DNA from: Betaproteobacteria bacterium | GTDB lineage: Bacteria > Pseudomonadota > Gammaproteobacteria > Burkholderiales > SG8-41 | Length of the DNA: 55,290 bases | Direction: 5' to 3' | Assembly (NCBI GenBank): GCA_025363575.1 | Contig: JANYDM010000210.1 | Span: forward strand, 1-55,290 | Shown here: one piece after another, positions 16,177 through 25,117 of the stretch | How positions within the stretch are numbered: position 1 is the stretch's first letter | Layout: every line of letters begins with the position of its first letter | Translations under genes and position numbers: made by a program | Notes under the pieces: model-generated | What the model saw: only the letters and a program-made list of their open reading frames with translations | Told to the model about the DNA's origin: nothing | Databases searched by the model: none

Positions 16177-17337
16177 TCAAGCCGCCGCGGCGGTCTTCAA
16201 GTCGCCGAGAAATGCCGGCAGGTCGCACTTGCCCTCGCGCGCAATCGCCTCCGCGAGATAGCGTCCGGTGATCGGTGCCAGCGCGACACCGTCGCCGCCG
16301 TGCCCGATCGCCACGGCGTAACCCTGCGGGCCGCCCGCGAGTCCAAGCACCGGCCCCGTCGACGAATACGGCCGCAGTCCCGCCCACGCGCGCAAGGCGT
16401 TGAAGCAGCCGAGTTGCGGCATCAGCGAGGTCGCGCTGGCGCAGATGCCCGCGATTCCCTCGCGCGTGGTGCGCGTGTCGTAGCCGACGAATTCGTTCGT
16501 GCTGCCGAGCATGATCGTCCCGCTGACCGGCCGGCTGGTATAGCCGAGCGGCACATGCAGGCGCCCGTCGGCCGGCGCCTCACTGTGCTTGGCGAGCAAC
16601 TGCCCCGCGCTCGATACGCGAACAGACGGCACTTCCTCGGTCGCTTCAAGAATCACGCATTGGCCGCGGCGCGGTTTCACTTCGTGCTTGATGCCGACCA
16701 TCGCGCCAATGTCAGGCGCGTACGCGCCCGCGGCATTGATGATCCAATCGGCACGCACGGTGCCGCGTGATGTTACGACCGTGCTCACTCGATTGTCTTT
16801 GGTCTCTATCGACTCGACCGCGGTGCCGGCCAGGATCTGTGCGCCGCGGTTCTGCGCGGCGCGCGCGTAGGCCTGCGTGACCTTGAACGGATCGACCTGC
16901 GCGTCGGTCGCACAATACATGCCGGACAGGATACGGCCCTCGAGCAGCTTATTGAGGCTACGGCAGCGCCCGGCCGCCACGATTTCGACGGCGACGCCGG
17001 CAGCGAGCTGTGCCTGCGCCAGTTCTTCGATAAAGCTTGCTTCGGTTTCGGTTTCCGCAACGATCAGATTGCCGAGCACCAGGTACTCCACATCCATGCC
17101 CAGTTCAGCCGCGAGTCCGGGATACAGACGCTGGCTTGCCATCGCCAGATCGAGCGCGGAGCCCGGTTTCTTGGTCGCCATCGAAATGACGCCTGAGTTG
17201 ACGCTCGATGCGCCGCTGCCGATAGCGGAACGCTCGATAATAGTGACGCGGGCACCCTGCTTCGTCAGGTAATACGCAACCGAGCAGCCGATCACGCCGC
17301 CGCCGATTACCGCCACGTCCGTATCGGACAGGTGCAT
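16177..17337 (-). CDS. FAD-dependent D-amino-acid-oxidase-fold beta subunit (HcnC-like)
   Basis: 386 residues from the ATG at 17337; the longer open frame only mirrors the divergent Bug gene. DVAVIGGGVIGCSVAYYL (residues 6-23) is the FAD-binding Rossmann motif. ADWIINAAGAYAPDIG and GLRPYSSTGPVLG are further DAO-family signatures. In HcnC and opine/hydroxyproline dehydrogenases this chain oxidises the C-N bond of the amine substrate. It is the first gene of the operon. The C-terminal G-H-G-G-D-G-V segment is typical of the family. Confidence 0.87.
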   Translation of the reverse strand: MHLSDTDVAVIGGGVIGCSVAYYLTKQGARVTIIERSAIGSGASSVNSGVISMATKKPGSALDLAMASQRLYPGLAAELGMDVEYLVLGNLIVAETETEASFIEELAQAQLAAGVAVEIVAAGRCRSLNKLLEGRILSGMYCATDAQVDPFKVTQAYARAAQNRGAQILAGTAVESIETKDNRVSTVVTSRGTVRADWIINAAGAYAPDIGAMVGIKHEVKPRRGQCVILEATEEVPSVRVSSAGQLLAKHSEAPADGRLHVPLGYTSRPVSGTIMLGSTNEFVGYDTRTTREGIAGICASATSLMPQLGCFNALRAWAGLRPYSSTGPVLGLAGGPQGYAVAIGHGGDGVALAPITGRYLAEAIAREGKCDLPAFLGDLKTAAAA

Positions 17338-17481
17338 CAGGTTTTCCCGCGAAAATTTTTTGGTCCGCCCAGCAACTGCCGATGCAGACTGCTCAAATGC
17401 TGAGGGTGTCGCGAGTATACACTTTGATATCGGCGCTTGAATTGCGGTAAGCTTTCTTGAGGCCACCGGGAAGGAATTCTG

Positions 17482-18447
17482 ATGAGGATCATCGCAAAAT
17501 TTTTCTTCTTCGCCTTGCTCGCGCTCGTCTGCGCCGCCGCTTACCCGCAAAATTATCCGGCGAAACCGATTCGCGTGATCGTGGCTTATCCGCCCGGCGG
17601 CTCGACCGATATCATCGCGCGCATCATCGGCCAGAAATTGAGCGAGCGCTTCGGCCACACCATCGTCGTCGACAACCGCGCCGGCGCGGCGGGCATGCTA
17701 GGCGCCGCGCTGGCCGCGCAATCGCCGGCCGACGGCTATACGCTGATCCTCAGCGATACGCCGTTCGTCGTCAATCCCAGTGTGTTCAGCAAAGTGCCTT
17801 ACGATCCGATCAAGGACTTCACGCCCGTCGCCATGGTGGCGCAATCGCCGATGATGCTGGTGGTCACCTCATCGGTGCCGGTGCAGACGCTGCAGGACTT
17901 CATCAAGCTTGCCAAGGCGCAGCCCGGCAAACTCACGATAGGCTCCGCGGGCACCGGCGCGTCATCGCATGTCGTCGCGGAACTCTTCAAGATGAGAGCG
18001 GGCGTCAACATCATTCACGTGCCGTACAAGGGACTCGGTCCCGCGCTCGCCGAAACCGCCGGCGGCCAGGTCAATTCCGTGTTCACGAGCATTCCCGCCG
18101 CCATGGGTCTGGTCAAATCCGGCAAGCTGCGCGTGCTTGGCGTGTGTGCGATGAAGCGCGTGACGGTTGCGCCCGAAGTGCCGACGCTGGACGAAAGCGG
18201 CGTCAAGGATTTCGAAGCGGCGATTTGGTACGGCTACCAGGCTCCCGCGGGGCTGCCGAAACCCGTGCTCAACACGTTGAGCACAGAGATCGTCCGCGCC
18301 GCGCAGCTGCCCGATGTGCGCGAACGCTTCCTGGGACTCGGGCTCGAGCCGCTGATTTTGATGCCTGTGGAATTCCGCGCGTATATCGCGGCAGACCTGA
18401 AAAAATGGGCCGATGTCGCGAAGGCGGCCCGCATCAAAGCTGAATAG
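17482..18447 (+). CDS. Bug/TctC-type substrate-binding protein (copy 5)
   Basis: 321 residues; GGAAGGA lies seven bases before the ATG. The signal peptide MRIIAKFFFFALLALVCAAA is followed by NYPAKPIRVIVAYPPGG, ADGYTLILSDT and VPYKGLGPALAE. It is divergent from the three-subunit amine dehydrogenase operon, with 144 bases between starts, so it could deliver or sense that enzyme's substrate. That link is inferred only from position. Confidence 0.93.
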   Translation: MRIIAKFFFFALLALVCAAAYPQNYPAKPIRVIVAYPPGGSTDIIARIIGQKLSERFGHTIVVDNRAGAAGMLGAALAAQSPADGYTLILSDTPFVVNPSVFSKVPYDPIKDFTPVAMVAQSPMMLVVTSSVPVQTLQDFIKLAKAQPGKLTIGSAGTGASSHVVAELFKMRAGVNIIHVPYKGLGPALAETAGGQVNSVFTSIPAAMGLVKSGKLRVLGVCAMKRVTVAPEVPTLDESGVKDFEAAIWYGYQAPAGLPKPVLNTLSTEIVRAAQLPDVRERFLGLGLEPLILMPVEFRAYIAADLKKWADVAKAARIKAE

Positions 18448-18464
18448 AAGCCCTGCGCAGTCTC

Positions 18465-18917
18465 TTACAAGTCGGCGAGCTGCAAGTCGTCGCCATTGCG
18501 TATGAGGATCTTGCCCGAGGGCAATTTCAGGTAAGGCGCCGCTTCGTCGGCGCTCAGGCCGTAAGTAAAGCTCATCGGGCCGCGGCTGAAGCTCCCCGCG
18601 CCATGTCCGGAAAAGACCGACAGGCGCTGGAATTTGAATGTCGCGGTGCTGCCATCCGTGCATTTGAGTTCGCCCGCGCCGCCAGCCTTGCTGCTGGAAG
18701 TGAATTCGCCGGAGCATTTGACGTCGGGGTCGGCGAGTGAATGGATGGCCACGGTGCCGGAGCCGTCCAGGTGCCCCTCCGCTACGCCTACATGAATGTT
18801 GGAGCCGAGAATTGCGATGACAGGGCGCGTTGCCGAGAATGGCCCCGCGTTAGCCAGATCAGTCCATCCGGCAAGTGAGAGGCTTGCTGCAATAGCGGCT
18901 ATCGCGAGTTTGTGCAT
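18465..18917 (-). CDS. Exported protein of unknown function
   Basis: 150 residues with a signal peptide ending near residue 24 (LANA). The mature part is rich in glycine and beta-strand-like segments (RPVIAILGSNIHVGVAEGHLDG, GPMSFTYGLSADEAAPYLKLP) and has two cysteines that could form a disulfide. I do not recognise a named family. GGAGCTGAT precedes the ATG. It converges on the Bug gene and is divergent from the sensor kinase, sharing an upstream region with phased TTACA repeats. Confidence 0.7.
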   Translation of the reverse strand: MHKLAIAAIAASLSLAGWTDLANAGPFSATRPVIAILGSNIHVGVAEGHLDGSGTVAIHSLADPDVKCSGEFTSSSKAGGAGELKCTDGSTATFKFQRLSVFSGHGAGSFSRGPMSFTYGLSADEAAPYLKLPSGKILIRNGDDLQLADL

Positions 18918-18986
18918 GGGGATCAGCTCCGGTTCATCAGCGGTAGTGCTGAAGTTACGCGCAGGCCGCTTCGCTGCCCAGAAAAC

Positions 18987-19011
18987 TTACAGCGATTTAC
19001 ACCCGTTTACA
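18987..19011. promoter_or_regulatory. Three TTACA repeats phased at exactly 10 bases
   Basis: TTACA occurs at 18987-18991, 18997-19001 and 19007-19011, each start ten bases apart. A weaker TTCACA follows at 19016. Sites on one DNA face are typical of dimeric or multimeric response-regulator binding. They lie between the divergent exported-protein gene and the sensor-kinase gene. Binding protein unknown. Confidence 0.4.
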
Positions 19012-19195
19012 CTTCTTCACAGGTCAGGCTGGCGATGAACCGGCGGCCGTATTCTGCCCGCAGAAAACGTGACATAGTCGCAAACAGCGCGCGAATGCGC
19101 TGCCAGTTCGTTGGATCGCGGCGGCGGGACCCGCGTATAGTCAGGGGCGTAGTTCGCTCTTTCGGAGCGGCGGATCGTGCGGACGGTGGTACGTA

Positions 19196-20869
19196 ATGCG
19201 AAAAAAATGGGGACAAGCGCGCCAGACGGTGGCGCGGCTGCTGGCATTGGCCAACCTGATCGTCCTGTTGTCGATCGGCGCCTTCGTCGCATTTTCGGCG
19301 TATCGCGGTTATGGCCTGGTCGAAACGCAGGCGCGCAACACCGCCGAAAACCTGTCTGTCGTGCTTGACCGGGAAGTCTCCGCGCGCATCGAAAAAATCG
19401 ACCTCGCGCTGCGCATGATGGCGCTCGAAATTGAACGCCGCTTCGGGGCACGGGCCGCGGACGCGGCGACGGTGAACCAGTGGATGGACCAGCAGCGCAA
19501 GCTGCTGCCCGAAATCGACGCCCTCAGGGCAACCAACGCGGAAGGCCATATCGTGTACGGTACGTCGCTACCGGCGGGGTTCGCCGTAAGAGTAGCCGAC
19601 CGCAGATATTTCCAGCAACTGCGCGACGATGCGAACGCGGGACTCGTCGTCGACGGCCCCGTGGCGGGGCGGATCGATCCCTCGCCGACCATGGTGTTCG
19701 CCAGACGGCTGACTAAACCCGACGGTAGTTTCGCCGGCGTACTTTTTGCGCGCGTTTCAGTCAAGCGGTTCGCGCAAATCCTCACGCTCGTCAATCTGGA
19801 TCCGCGTGCCGTCATGGTGCTGCGCACGGTCGACCTCAAGCTGATTGCGCGCTATCCCGAGCCGGCAGCCGCATCGCAGGGTCAGGGTCCGCTGGCGGAA
19901 TTGCGCAGCGCTATCGCGGCCAATCCCGAGCACGGGCAGTTCGTCGCGCGCAACACGGTCGACGACGTCACGCGAGTCGCTGTCTATCGTCGGGTTTCGG
20001 TCTATCCGATGTACCTGGTGATCGGTTTGGCGCGCGACGATTACCTGGCGGCATGGCGCGCCGATGTGCGGAATCTGGCGGGACTCGGCCTGCTGGCGCT
20101 GGCGTTTTCGGCATTTTCCGCGTGGACGATTTATCGCTTGTGGCTGAAGCAGCTCACCGCCGCGAACGCCCTGGTGCAAAGGACCGCCGAACTTGAGTTG
20201 AGCAATCGCGAGCTCGAAACTTTCAGCTATTCGGTGGCCCACGACCTGCGCGCGCCGCTGCGCGCCATCAGCGGCTTCAGCTCGATCGTCGCCGACGCGA
20301 ACCGCGACAAGCTCGACCAGACGGCGCTCGGCTATCTCGAACGCATTCGCGTCAACGGTGAGCGCATGGGCGAGCTGGTTGACGACCTGCTGAACCTGAC
20401 GCGGTTGTCGCGCCGTGAGATAACACGCCGCGACGTCGATCTCAGCAAACTTGCCGAACGCACGATCGCGACGCTGATCCAGCTGCACCCGCAGCGCGCC
20501 GTGCACGTCGGCGTACAGCCGGGGATCCATGTCAACGCCGATCCCGGCACGCTGCAGGTCGTGATGGACAACCTCATAGGCAACGCGTGGAAATTCACCA
20601 CCACGGCGGCTGCCGCCCGCGTCGAGGTCGGCGCCGCGCAACAAGATGGCGCTACGGCTTATTTCGTGCGCGACAACGGCGCGGGCTTCGACATGGAATA
20701 TGCGCACAAGCTCTTTGCGCCGTTCCAGCGACTGCACGCGCGCGAAGAATTCGAGGGCACCGGTATCGGCCTGAGCCTCGTCAAGCGCATCATTACCAAG
20801 CACGGCGGCCGGGTTTGGGCGGAAGCAGCACCGGGACACGGCGCAACGTTTTATTTCACGCTCGGGTAA
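19196..20869 (+). CDS. Membrane sensor histidine kinase (Cache-like sensor domain)
   Basis: 557 residues. A membrane helix at about 14-36, a periplasmic region of about 240 residues that looks like a double-Cache sensor (the DRRYFQQLRDD and FARRLTKPDGSFAGV segments), and a second helix at about 296-316. The dimerisation/phosphoacceptor helix has H349 (FSYSVAHDLRAPLR). The ATP-binding domain has the N box (MDNLIGNAWKF, N463), DNGAGFD and GTGIGLSLV. No response-regulator gene is present in the window, so it is an orphan kinase here. Confidence 0.9.
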   Translation: MRKKWGQARQTVARLLALANLIVLLSIGAFVAFSAYRGYGLVETQARNTAENLSVVLDREVSARIEKIDLALRMMALEIERRFGARAADAATVNQWMDQQRKLLPEIDALRATNAEGHIVYGTSLPAGFAVRVADRRYFQQLRDDANAGLVVDGPVAGRIDPSPTMVFARRLTKPDGSFAGVLFARVSVKRFAQILTLVNLDPRAVMVLRTVDLKLIARYPEPAAASQGQGPLAELRSAIAANPEHGQFVARNTVDDVTRVAVYRRVSVYPMYLVIGLARDDYLAAWRADVRNLAGLGLLALAFSAFSAWTIYRLWLKQLTAANALVQRTAELELSNRELETFSYSVAHDLRAPLRAISGFSSIVADANRDKLDQTALGYLERIRVNGERMGELVDDLLNLTRLSRREITRRDVDLSKLAERTIATLIQLHPQRAVHVGVQPGIHVNADPGTLQVVMDNLIGNAWKFTTTAAAARVEVGAAQQDGATAYFVRDNGAGFDMEYAHKLFAPFQRLHAREEFEGTGIGLSLVKRIITKHGGRVWAEAAPGHGATFYFTLG

Positions 20870-20872
20870 TCC

Positions 20873-21682
20873 TTACGGCGTCTTCACGCCGATGGCTTTC
20901 AGCCGCGCGTGTGCGCGGCCGGCGCGCGCCTTGAGACCGTCGTGATAAGTGCTCGTATCCGTGCCGGGCAGATTCAATACCTGGCAACCGAGTTTCCAAT
21001 ACTCCTCGATCTGGTCTTCCGTTTCCGCAGACCCGCGCGCCAGCTTGCCGTGCTTGAGGCAGGCAGCGACGATCTGGTGCAGCGCTTCCTTGAATTTCGG
21101 ATGATCAAGCTGGAGGTGGACGCCGAGCTTCGCGCTCAAGTCCGAGTGCCCGTAGGCGATCATGTCTATGCCCGGCACCGCGGCAATTTTCTCGACGTTC
21201 GCCAGCCCTTCCAGCGATTCGATCGACGGGCACAGGATGATGTTGTCGTTCGCCCACGGGCTGTACTCGGCGTGGTAGCGCCCGCCAAAACTCTTGTAGC
21301 CCGTATGCGGGCCCATCTGCGAGATGCCGCGGTTGCCGATTGGCGGGTACTTCGCCTGCTGCACGATGGCACGCGCCTCTTCCGCCGTGTCGACGTCCGA
21401 GATCTGGATGCCCATGACACCCTGGTCCAGCAGCAGCGGAATATGATGCATGAACGATTTATGGATGCGCACGATGGGCGAGATTTCGGTAGCGGCGAAC
21501 CACGCCGCGAGATCGGCGATTGTTTCCAGGTCGAATGCGCCGTGCTCCATGTCTATCATGCAATAGTCGAAGCCCGACGACTCGATGATGCGCGGCACGC
21601 CGCGCGAGGCGAATTCCTTGAGTCCGGTGCCCAGCGCGGCGCGCCCTTCGCGCACGGCCTTGCGTATGCTGTTTTCTTTCAC
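20873..21682 (-). CDS. HpcH/HpaI aldolase family protein
   Basis: 269 residues from the GTG at 21682, preceded by GGAGA; the longer open frame overlaps the next gene. The class II pyruvate-aldolase signatures are present: FDYCMIDMEHGAFD near residue 30, the metal-ligand glutamate in CPSIESLEG, and the aspartate in YGHSDLSAKLG. Such enzymes reversibly cleave 4-hydroxy-2-oxo acids to pyruvate plus an aldehyde. The oxidoreductase gene lies 25 bases upstream, so the pair probably forms one operon acting on a hydroxy- or keto-acid. Confidence 0.88.
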   Translation of the reverse strand: MKENSIRKAVREGRAALGTGLKEFASRGVPRIIESSGFDYCMIDMEHGAFDLETIADLAAWFAATEISPIVRIHKSFMHHIPLLLDQGVMGIQISDVDTAEEARAIVQQAKYPPIGNRGISQMGPHTGYKSFGGRYHAEYSPWANDNIILCPSIESLEGLANVEKIAAVPGIDMIAYGHSDLSAKLGVHLQLDHPKFKEALHQIVAACLKHGKLARGSAETEDQIEEYWKLGCQVLNLPGTDTSTYHDGLKARAGRAHARLKAIGVKTP

Positions 21683-21707
21683 GTGTCGTCTCCAGCGAAA
21701 TTGATCG

Positions 21708-22808
21708 TCAGGCGACCGGCAGCTCGCGGCCTTCGTCCGACGATAGTTTGATCGTGTCGAGGAAGCGATGCAGATCGACCGCGGTGTCGAACGTCGGCAA
21801 GCGGTTCTGCCCGGTGCGCACCGCATCGGCGAACAACTTGTACATCTGCCCGACGTTGAAAGGATCCCCGCGCGGAAACTCGGGCGGCACCCACGTGTAA
21901 CGCTCCGGAATCGGCAGGTCGGTGAGCTCGTGACTGCGTTTTGCGCCCTGCACGCGCAGCATCTCCCCGCGCTGGGACGAGATATTGCCGGTCGCCACCA
22001 GCGTGCCTTCACGGCCGTAAATCACCATTCTGAAACCGCCGCCGGCCCAGGGCACTGCCGCGACGTGCACCGAGGCCACTCCGCCTTTTGCCAGCTTGCC
22101 GCTCACCAGGATGTTGTCGGGCGAAGTCACGTCTACGAATTGCTTCGTGTCGGTTTGGTACCACTGCTTGGCCTGGGTCGTCACCATGCACGACACTCGC
22201 GCGAAATTGCCCACGACGAAGCGCAAGGCATCGATGACGTGGCCGTTGGCGATGGTCAGCGGATTCGCGCCCTGACTCGCGTCGCGCTGCCAGGTGCGGC
22301 TGGAGGGACGCTCCAGCGCGCCGTCGCGCATGCAGTCGGCGTGGCACGACAGTACTTCGCCCACATAGCCGGCTTCGATCTGGTCTTTCATGAACAGCAA
22401 TGCCGGACTCACGCGTGATTGCAGGCCGACCGCGGTCTGGACTCCCCTCGCGCGCGCCAGCGCAGCCAGATCTTCGGCTTCGGCAGTGTTGCGGCCCAGC
22501 GGCCACTCGGTGTAGACATGCTTGCCCGCTTCGATGGCGGCCCTGGTCGGCGCGTAATGCAGCGGCACGCGCACGACGACGGCGACCGCGTCGATTTCGG
22601 GTGATGCCACCATCGCGCGGTAATCAGTAAAGGCGAGTTTGGCGCCGAACGCCTTGCGCGCCTCTTCGGCGGTCTCGGTGCGGGTGGTGCACACCGCCGT
22701 CACCTCGACATCCGGGCTCGCCTTCAGCGCCGGAAAATGCGACAGCGAAGCCCAGGTCGAACGCAAGTTGGCTCCGATAAATCCCAGACGTATTTTATTT
22801 CCCATCAA
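21708..22808 (-). CDS. Gfo/Idh/MocA-family oxidoreductase with EWP in place of EKP
   Basis: 366 residues. IRLGFIGANLRSTWA is the nucleotide-binding loop, and DAVAVVVRVPLHY is the usual following strand. The family's catalytic E-K-P motif reads T-E-W-P-L-G here (near residue 100). This Gal80-like change removes the lysine that normally assists hydride transfer. The C-terminal substrate domain is intact in length. It is first in an operon with the aldolase gene. It may still be an enzyme, since EWP occurs in a recognised subgroup. Confidence 0.86.
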   Translation of the reverse strand: MMGNKIRLGFIGANLRSTWASLSHFPALKASPDVEVTAVCTTRTETAEEARKAFGAKLAFTDYRAMVASPEIDAVAVVVRVPLHYAPTRAAIEAGKHVYTEWPLGRNTAEAEDLAALARARGVQTAVGLQSRVSPALLFMKDQIEAGYVGEVLSCHADCMRDGALERPSSRTWQRDASQGANPLTIANGHVIDALRFVVGNFARVSCMVTTQAKQWYQTDTKQFVDVTSPDNILVSGKLAKGGVASVHVAAVPWAGGGFRMVIYGREGTLVATGNISSQRGEMLRVQGAKRSHELTDLPIPERYTWVPPEFPRGDPFNVGQMYKLFADAVRTGQNRLPTFDTAVDLHRFLDTIKLSSDEGRELPVA

Positions 22809-23005
22809 GCTGCTCCTCGCGGCGGTTATTGTCTGAATTATTGCAGAGATTGCCTGCGGATTTGCCGGCCGCCAGTCACCCGCGGCGCAAACCTAAAAAA
22901 GGATCAGCGCACGTTAGCACAGAGTGCGCCATTGGACCGGCATCGCTGGACGAAGAACGAGCGGACGGGTTCCACTGCGTATAAAATTGCAGCCCGCACA
23001 CATCA

Positions 23006-23956
23006 ATGGTTTTGGCCATGCCCCCGCCGGACGATATTCCCCCAGACACGCTTCGCATCTACGGAAATTTATCTCTGCTCGAAATGGCCCCGGTATTGCT
23101 GGCCGCGGAACATATCTATGCCGGCAAAACTTTGATCGAGCATGGCAGCGTGATGGCGCTGTGGGGCACGGCTAGCGATCTGGCGAGCCTCAAATCGGCC
23201 GGCCAGGCCGACCTCGCGACCAATTCAGAAACGCAGACGCTGCGCGGCTCCGTTGCCGGTCCTGACCTGCGCGTCATCTGCACAGTCGCAGAATGCCCTT
23301 ACCGTATCGTTGCGCGCCGCTCGGCAGGCATATCCAAGCTCGCCGACCTGCGCGGCAAACGTATTGCAACTCAGCTTGATTCGTCAGCAGCGTATTTCCT
23401 CGACTGCATGCTGCGCACCATCGGCCTCAAGTCCACCGACGTCACCAGCGTGCCTTTCATGGCGCACACCGAAACGCCGCTCTCGCTCGTGCCCGAAGCG
23501 CTGCGCAGCGGCAGTATCGACGCCGTCGCGCTGTGGGAGCCGCAGCCGCAGCGTGCAAAGGTAGCGCTGGGCGCCGATGCAATCGAATTCTTCGACCCCG
23601 CGGTCTACACCGAGAAATTCAATCTCTCCACCACACAGGCCAATCTCGACAATCCGGCACTGCGCAAGCGCATCGTGGAGTTTGTGCGCGCACTGATCAC
23701 GGCGGCCAGGCGTTTGAAAGACGATCCGCAGGCTGGCTGGAAGCTGGTCGCGCAAACTGCAAAGCTGGACATCGACACCGTCAGCGGCGCGTGGCCACGC
23801 TTCAATTACCCGGGCAAACTCGCCAGCGATACGCTGGATGTGTTTGCCCGTCAGGAACCGTGGCTGGCGCAAGTCCAGAACCGGGCGCCGCGCACGCGTG
23901 AGGCGCTCGCGAAGCTAATCGACGACAGCGTGGTGCGCGAAGCGCTGGCGTCGTAA
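23006..23956 (+). CDS. NMT1/SsuA-like periplasmic-binding-fold protein without signal peptide
   Basis: 316 residues from the ATG at 23006; another ATG four codons later is possible. The two-lobe binding fold is seen in LAAEHIYAGKTLIEHG, GQADLATNSETQT, KLADLRGKRIATQLD and SIDAVALWEPQPQRAK. These are typical of nitrate/sulfonate/taurine and NMT1/THI5-like binding proteins. No signal peptide or lipobox can be found at either start, and the frame upstream offers none, so the protein is probably cytoplasmic. No permease or ATPase gene is adjacent. Confidence 0.82.
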   Translation: MVLAMPPPDDIPPDTLRIYGNLSLLEMAPVLLAAEHIYAGKTLIEHGSVMALWGTASDLASLKSAGQADLATNSETQTLRGSVAGPDLRVICTVAECPYRIVARRSAGISKLADLRGKRIATQLDSSAAYFLDCMLRTIGLKSTDVTSVPFMAHTETPLSLVPEALRSGSIDAVALWEPQPQRAKVALGADAIEFFDPAVYTEKFNLSTTQANLDNPALRKRIVEFVRALITAARRLKDDPQAGWKLVAQTAKLDIDTVSGAWPRFNYPGKLASDTLDVFARQEPWLAQVQNRAPRTREALAKLIDDSVVREALAS

Positions 23957-23959
23957 GCA

Positions 23960-23990
23960 AACTCCCTCTCCTTCAAGGAGAGAGAGTTCG
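23960..23990. terminator. Stem-loop between convergent genes
   Basis: AACTCCCTCTCCTT and AAGGAGAGAGAGTT form a long hairpin with one mismatch, starting three bases after the stop of the binding-protein gene, with TTTT close behind. It probably terminates that gene and may serve the convergent Bug gene. Confidence 0.6.
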
Positions 23991-24009
23991 ATTTTGAAGT
24001 TCTCCTGCA

Positions 24010-24975
24010 CTACTCAGCCTTAAGATTTAGCTCGCGCACAAGCTTGCCCCAGCGCTGCATCTCGGATTCAATCAGGCGCCCGAACTCTTCCGGCGTACTC
24101 AGCGCGATGTCGACCGCCATGCCGCGCATCGCTGCCACGGTGTCCGGCCGGCGCATGGCCTTGTGCGCTTCGGCATTCAGAAAATCGACGATCGCCCGCG
24201 GCGTGTTCTCTGGCGCAAGAAATCCCAGCATCGCATCTGCGCGATAACCCGGCACGCCGGCCTCGGCGATCGTAGGCAGATCGGGGAAGGACTCCGAGCG
24301 CTTCGGACTCGCAATGCCCAGCGCGCGCAGCCGCCCGCTCTGCATATGCGGCTTGACCGTCAGCGCATTGCCAAAATCCAGCGCGACTTCGCCGGACAAG
24401 GTTGCAACCAAAGCAGGGCCCGCGCCTTTGAACGGAATTTCGCGCAGCTTCACGCCCGCCATTTGATTGAAGAGCTCGCTGGCGAGATGCGCCGAGCTGC
24501 CGCTGCCGCCGGATGCATAGTTGATCTGGTCCGGTCGCGACTTCGCCAGCGCGATAAATTCTTTCACGTTGCGCACGGGCAATGAAGGATGAACGACCAG
24601 AATATAAGGCGACGAGGCCACCATAGCCACCGGCGCAAAATCGCGCAGCGTGTCGTAAGGCAGCTTCGCATACAAGCTCGGGTTCACCGCGTGCGGGCTC
24701 GATACGAACAGCAGCGTGTAGCCGTTGGCCGGCGCGTGCGCCACGATTTCCGTACCAATGATGCCGTTGGCGCCCGCGCGATTGTCGACAATAACCTGCC
24801 GCTTGAGCGATTCGGTCATATCGGCGGCGAGACGCCGCGCAATGACGTCCGTTCCGCCGGCAGGCGCGAACGGAACAACCATACGGACGGTCTTGACCGG
24901 ATACTTTTGCGCATGCGCCGCGCATGCGACAAGCGAAACCATCGCGCACGTTTCTGCAAGTTTGAATTTGTTCAC
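24010..24975 (-). CDS. Bug/TctC-type substrate-binding protein (copy 6)
   Basis: 321 residues if it starts at the GTG at 24975, which has AGAGAGA upstream and gives the standard family length. An ATG at 25020 would add 15 residues before the signal peptide. The signal (FKLAETCAMVSLVACAAHAQ) precedes KYPVKTVRMVVPFAPAGG, in which the usual PPGG is PAGG. Also present are the GYTLLFVSSP block and IPFKGAGPALVA, with FKG for the usual YKG. It is the last gene before a small divergent membrane-protein gene. Confidence 0.9.
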   Translation of the reverse strand: MNKFKLAETCAMVSLVACAAHAQKYPVKTVRMVVPFAPAGGTDVIARRLAADMTESLKRQVIVDNRAGANGIIGTEIVAHAPANGYTLLFVSSPHAVNPSLYAKLPYDTLRDFAPVAMVASSPYILVVHPSLPVRNVKEFIALAKSRPDQINYASGGSGSSAHLASELFNQMAGVKLREIPFKGAGPALVATLSGEVALDFGNALTVKPHMQSGRLRALGIASPKRSESFPDLPTIAEAGVPGYRADAMLGFLAPENTPRAIVDFLNAEAHKAMRRPDTVAAMRGMAVDIALSTPEEFGRLIESEMQRWGKLVRELNLKAE

Positions 24976-25117
24976 CGGCGTCTCTCTGAAAAGCCGCCGG
25001 TATTGGACTACGCTTTCCATAGATCGTCAAACACCTTTGTGCGCTCGCGCACAGACGCAACCTGCTGATTACATCTAAGGTGCGCCATTCGATTGCGCGA
25101 TTTCCAGGAGGCTCGTC

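Noticed and set aside
16177..17337. Genuine hydrogen cyanide synthase
   Set aside because: The three-subunit architecture fits, but opine oxidases and D-hydroxyproline dehydrogenase share it, and nothing visible selects HCN production.
17338..17658. N-terminal extension of the DAO-like subunit over the divergent Bug gene
   Set aside because: The extra residues are the complement of the Bug coding sequence; the FAD-binding fold starts right after the ATG at 17337.
19757..20839. 360-codon minus-strand frame inside the histidine kinase
   Set aside because: The kinase motifs on the plus strand are complete; the mirror has none.
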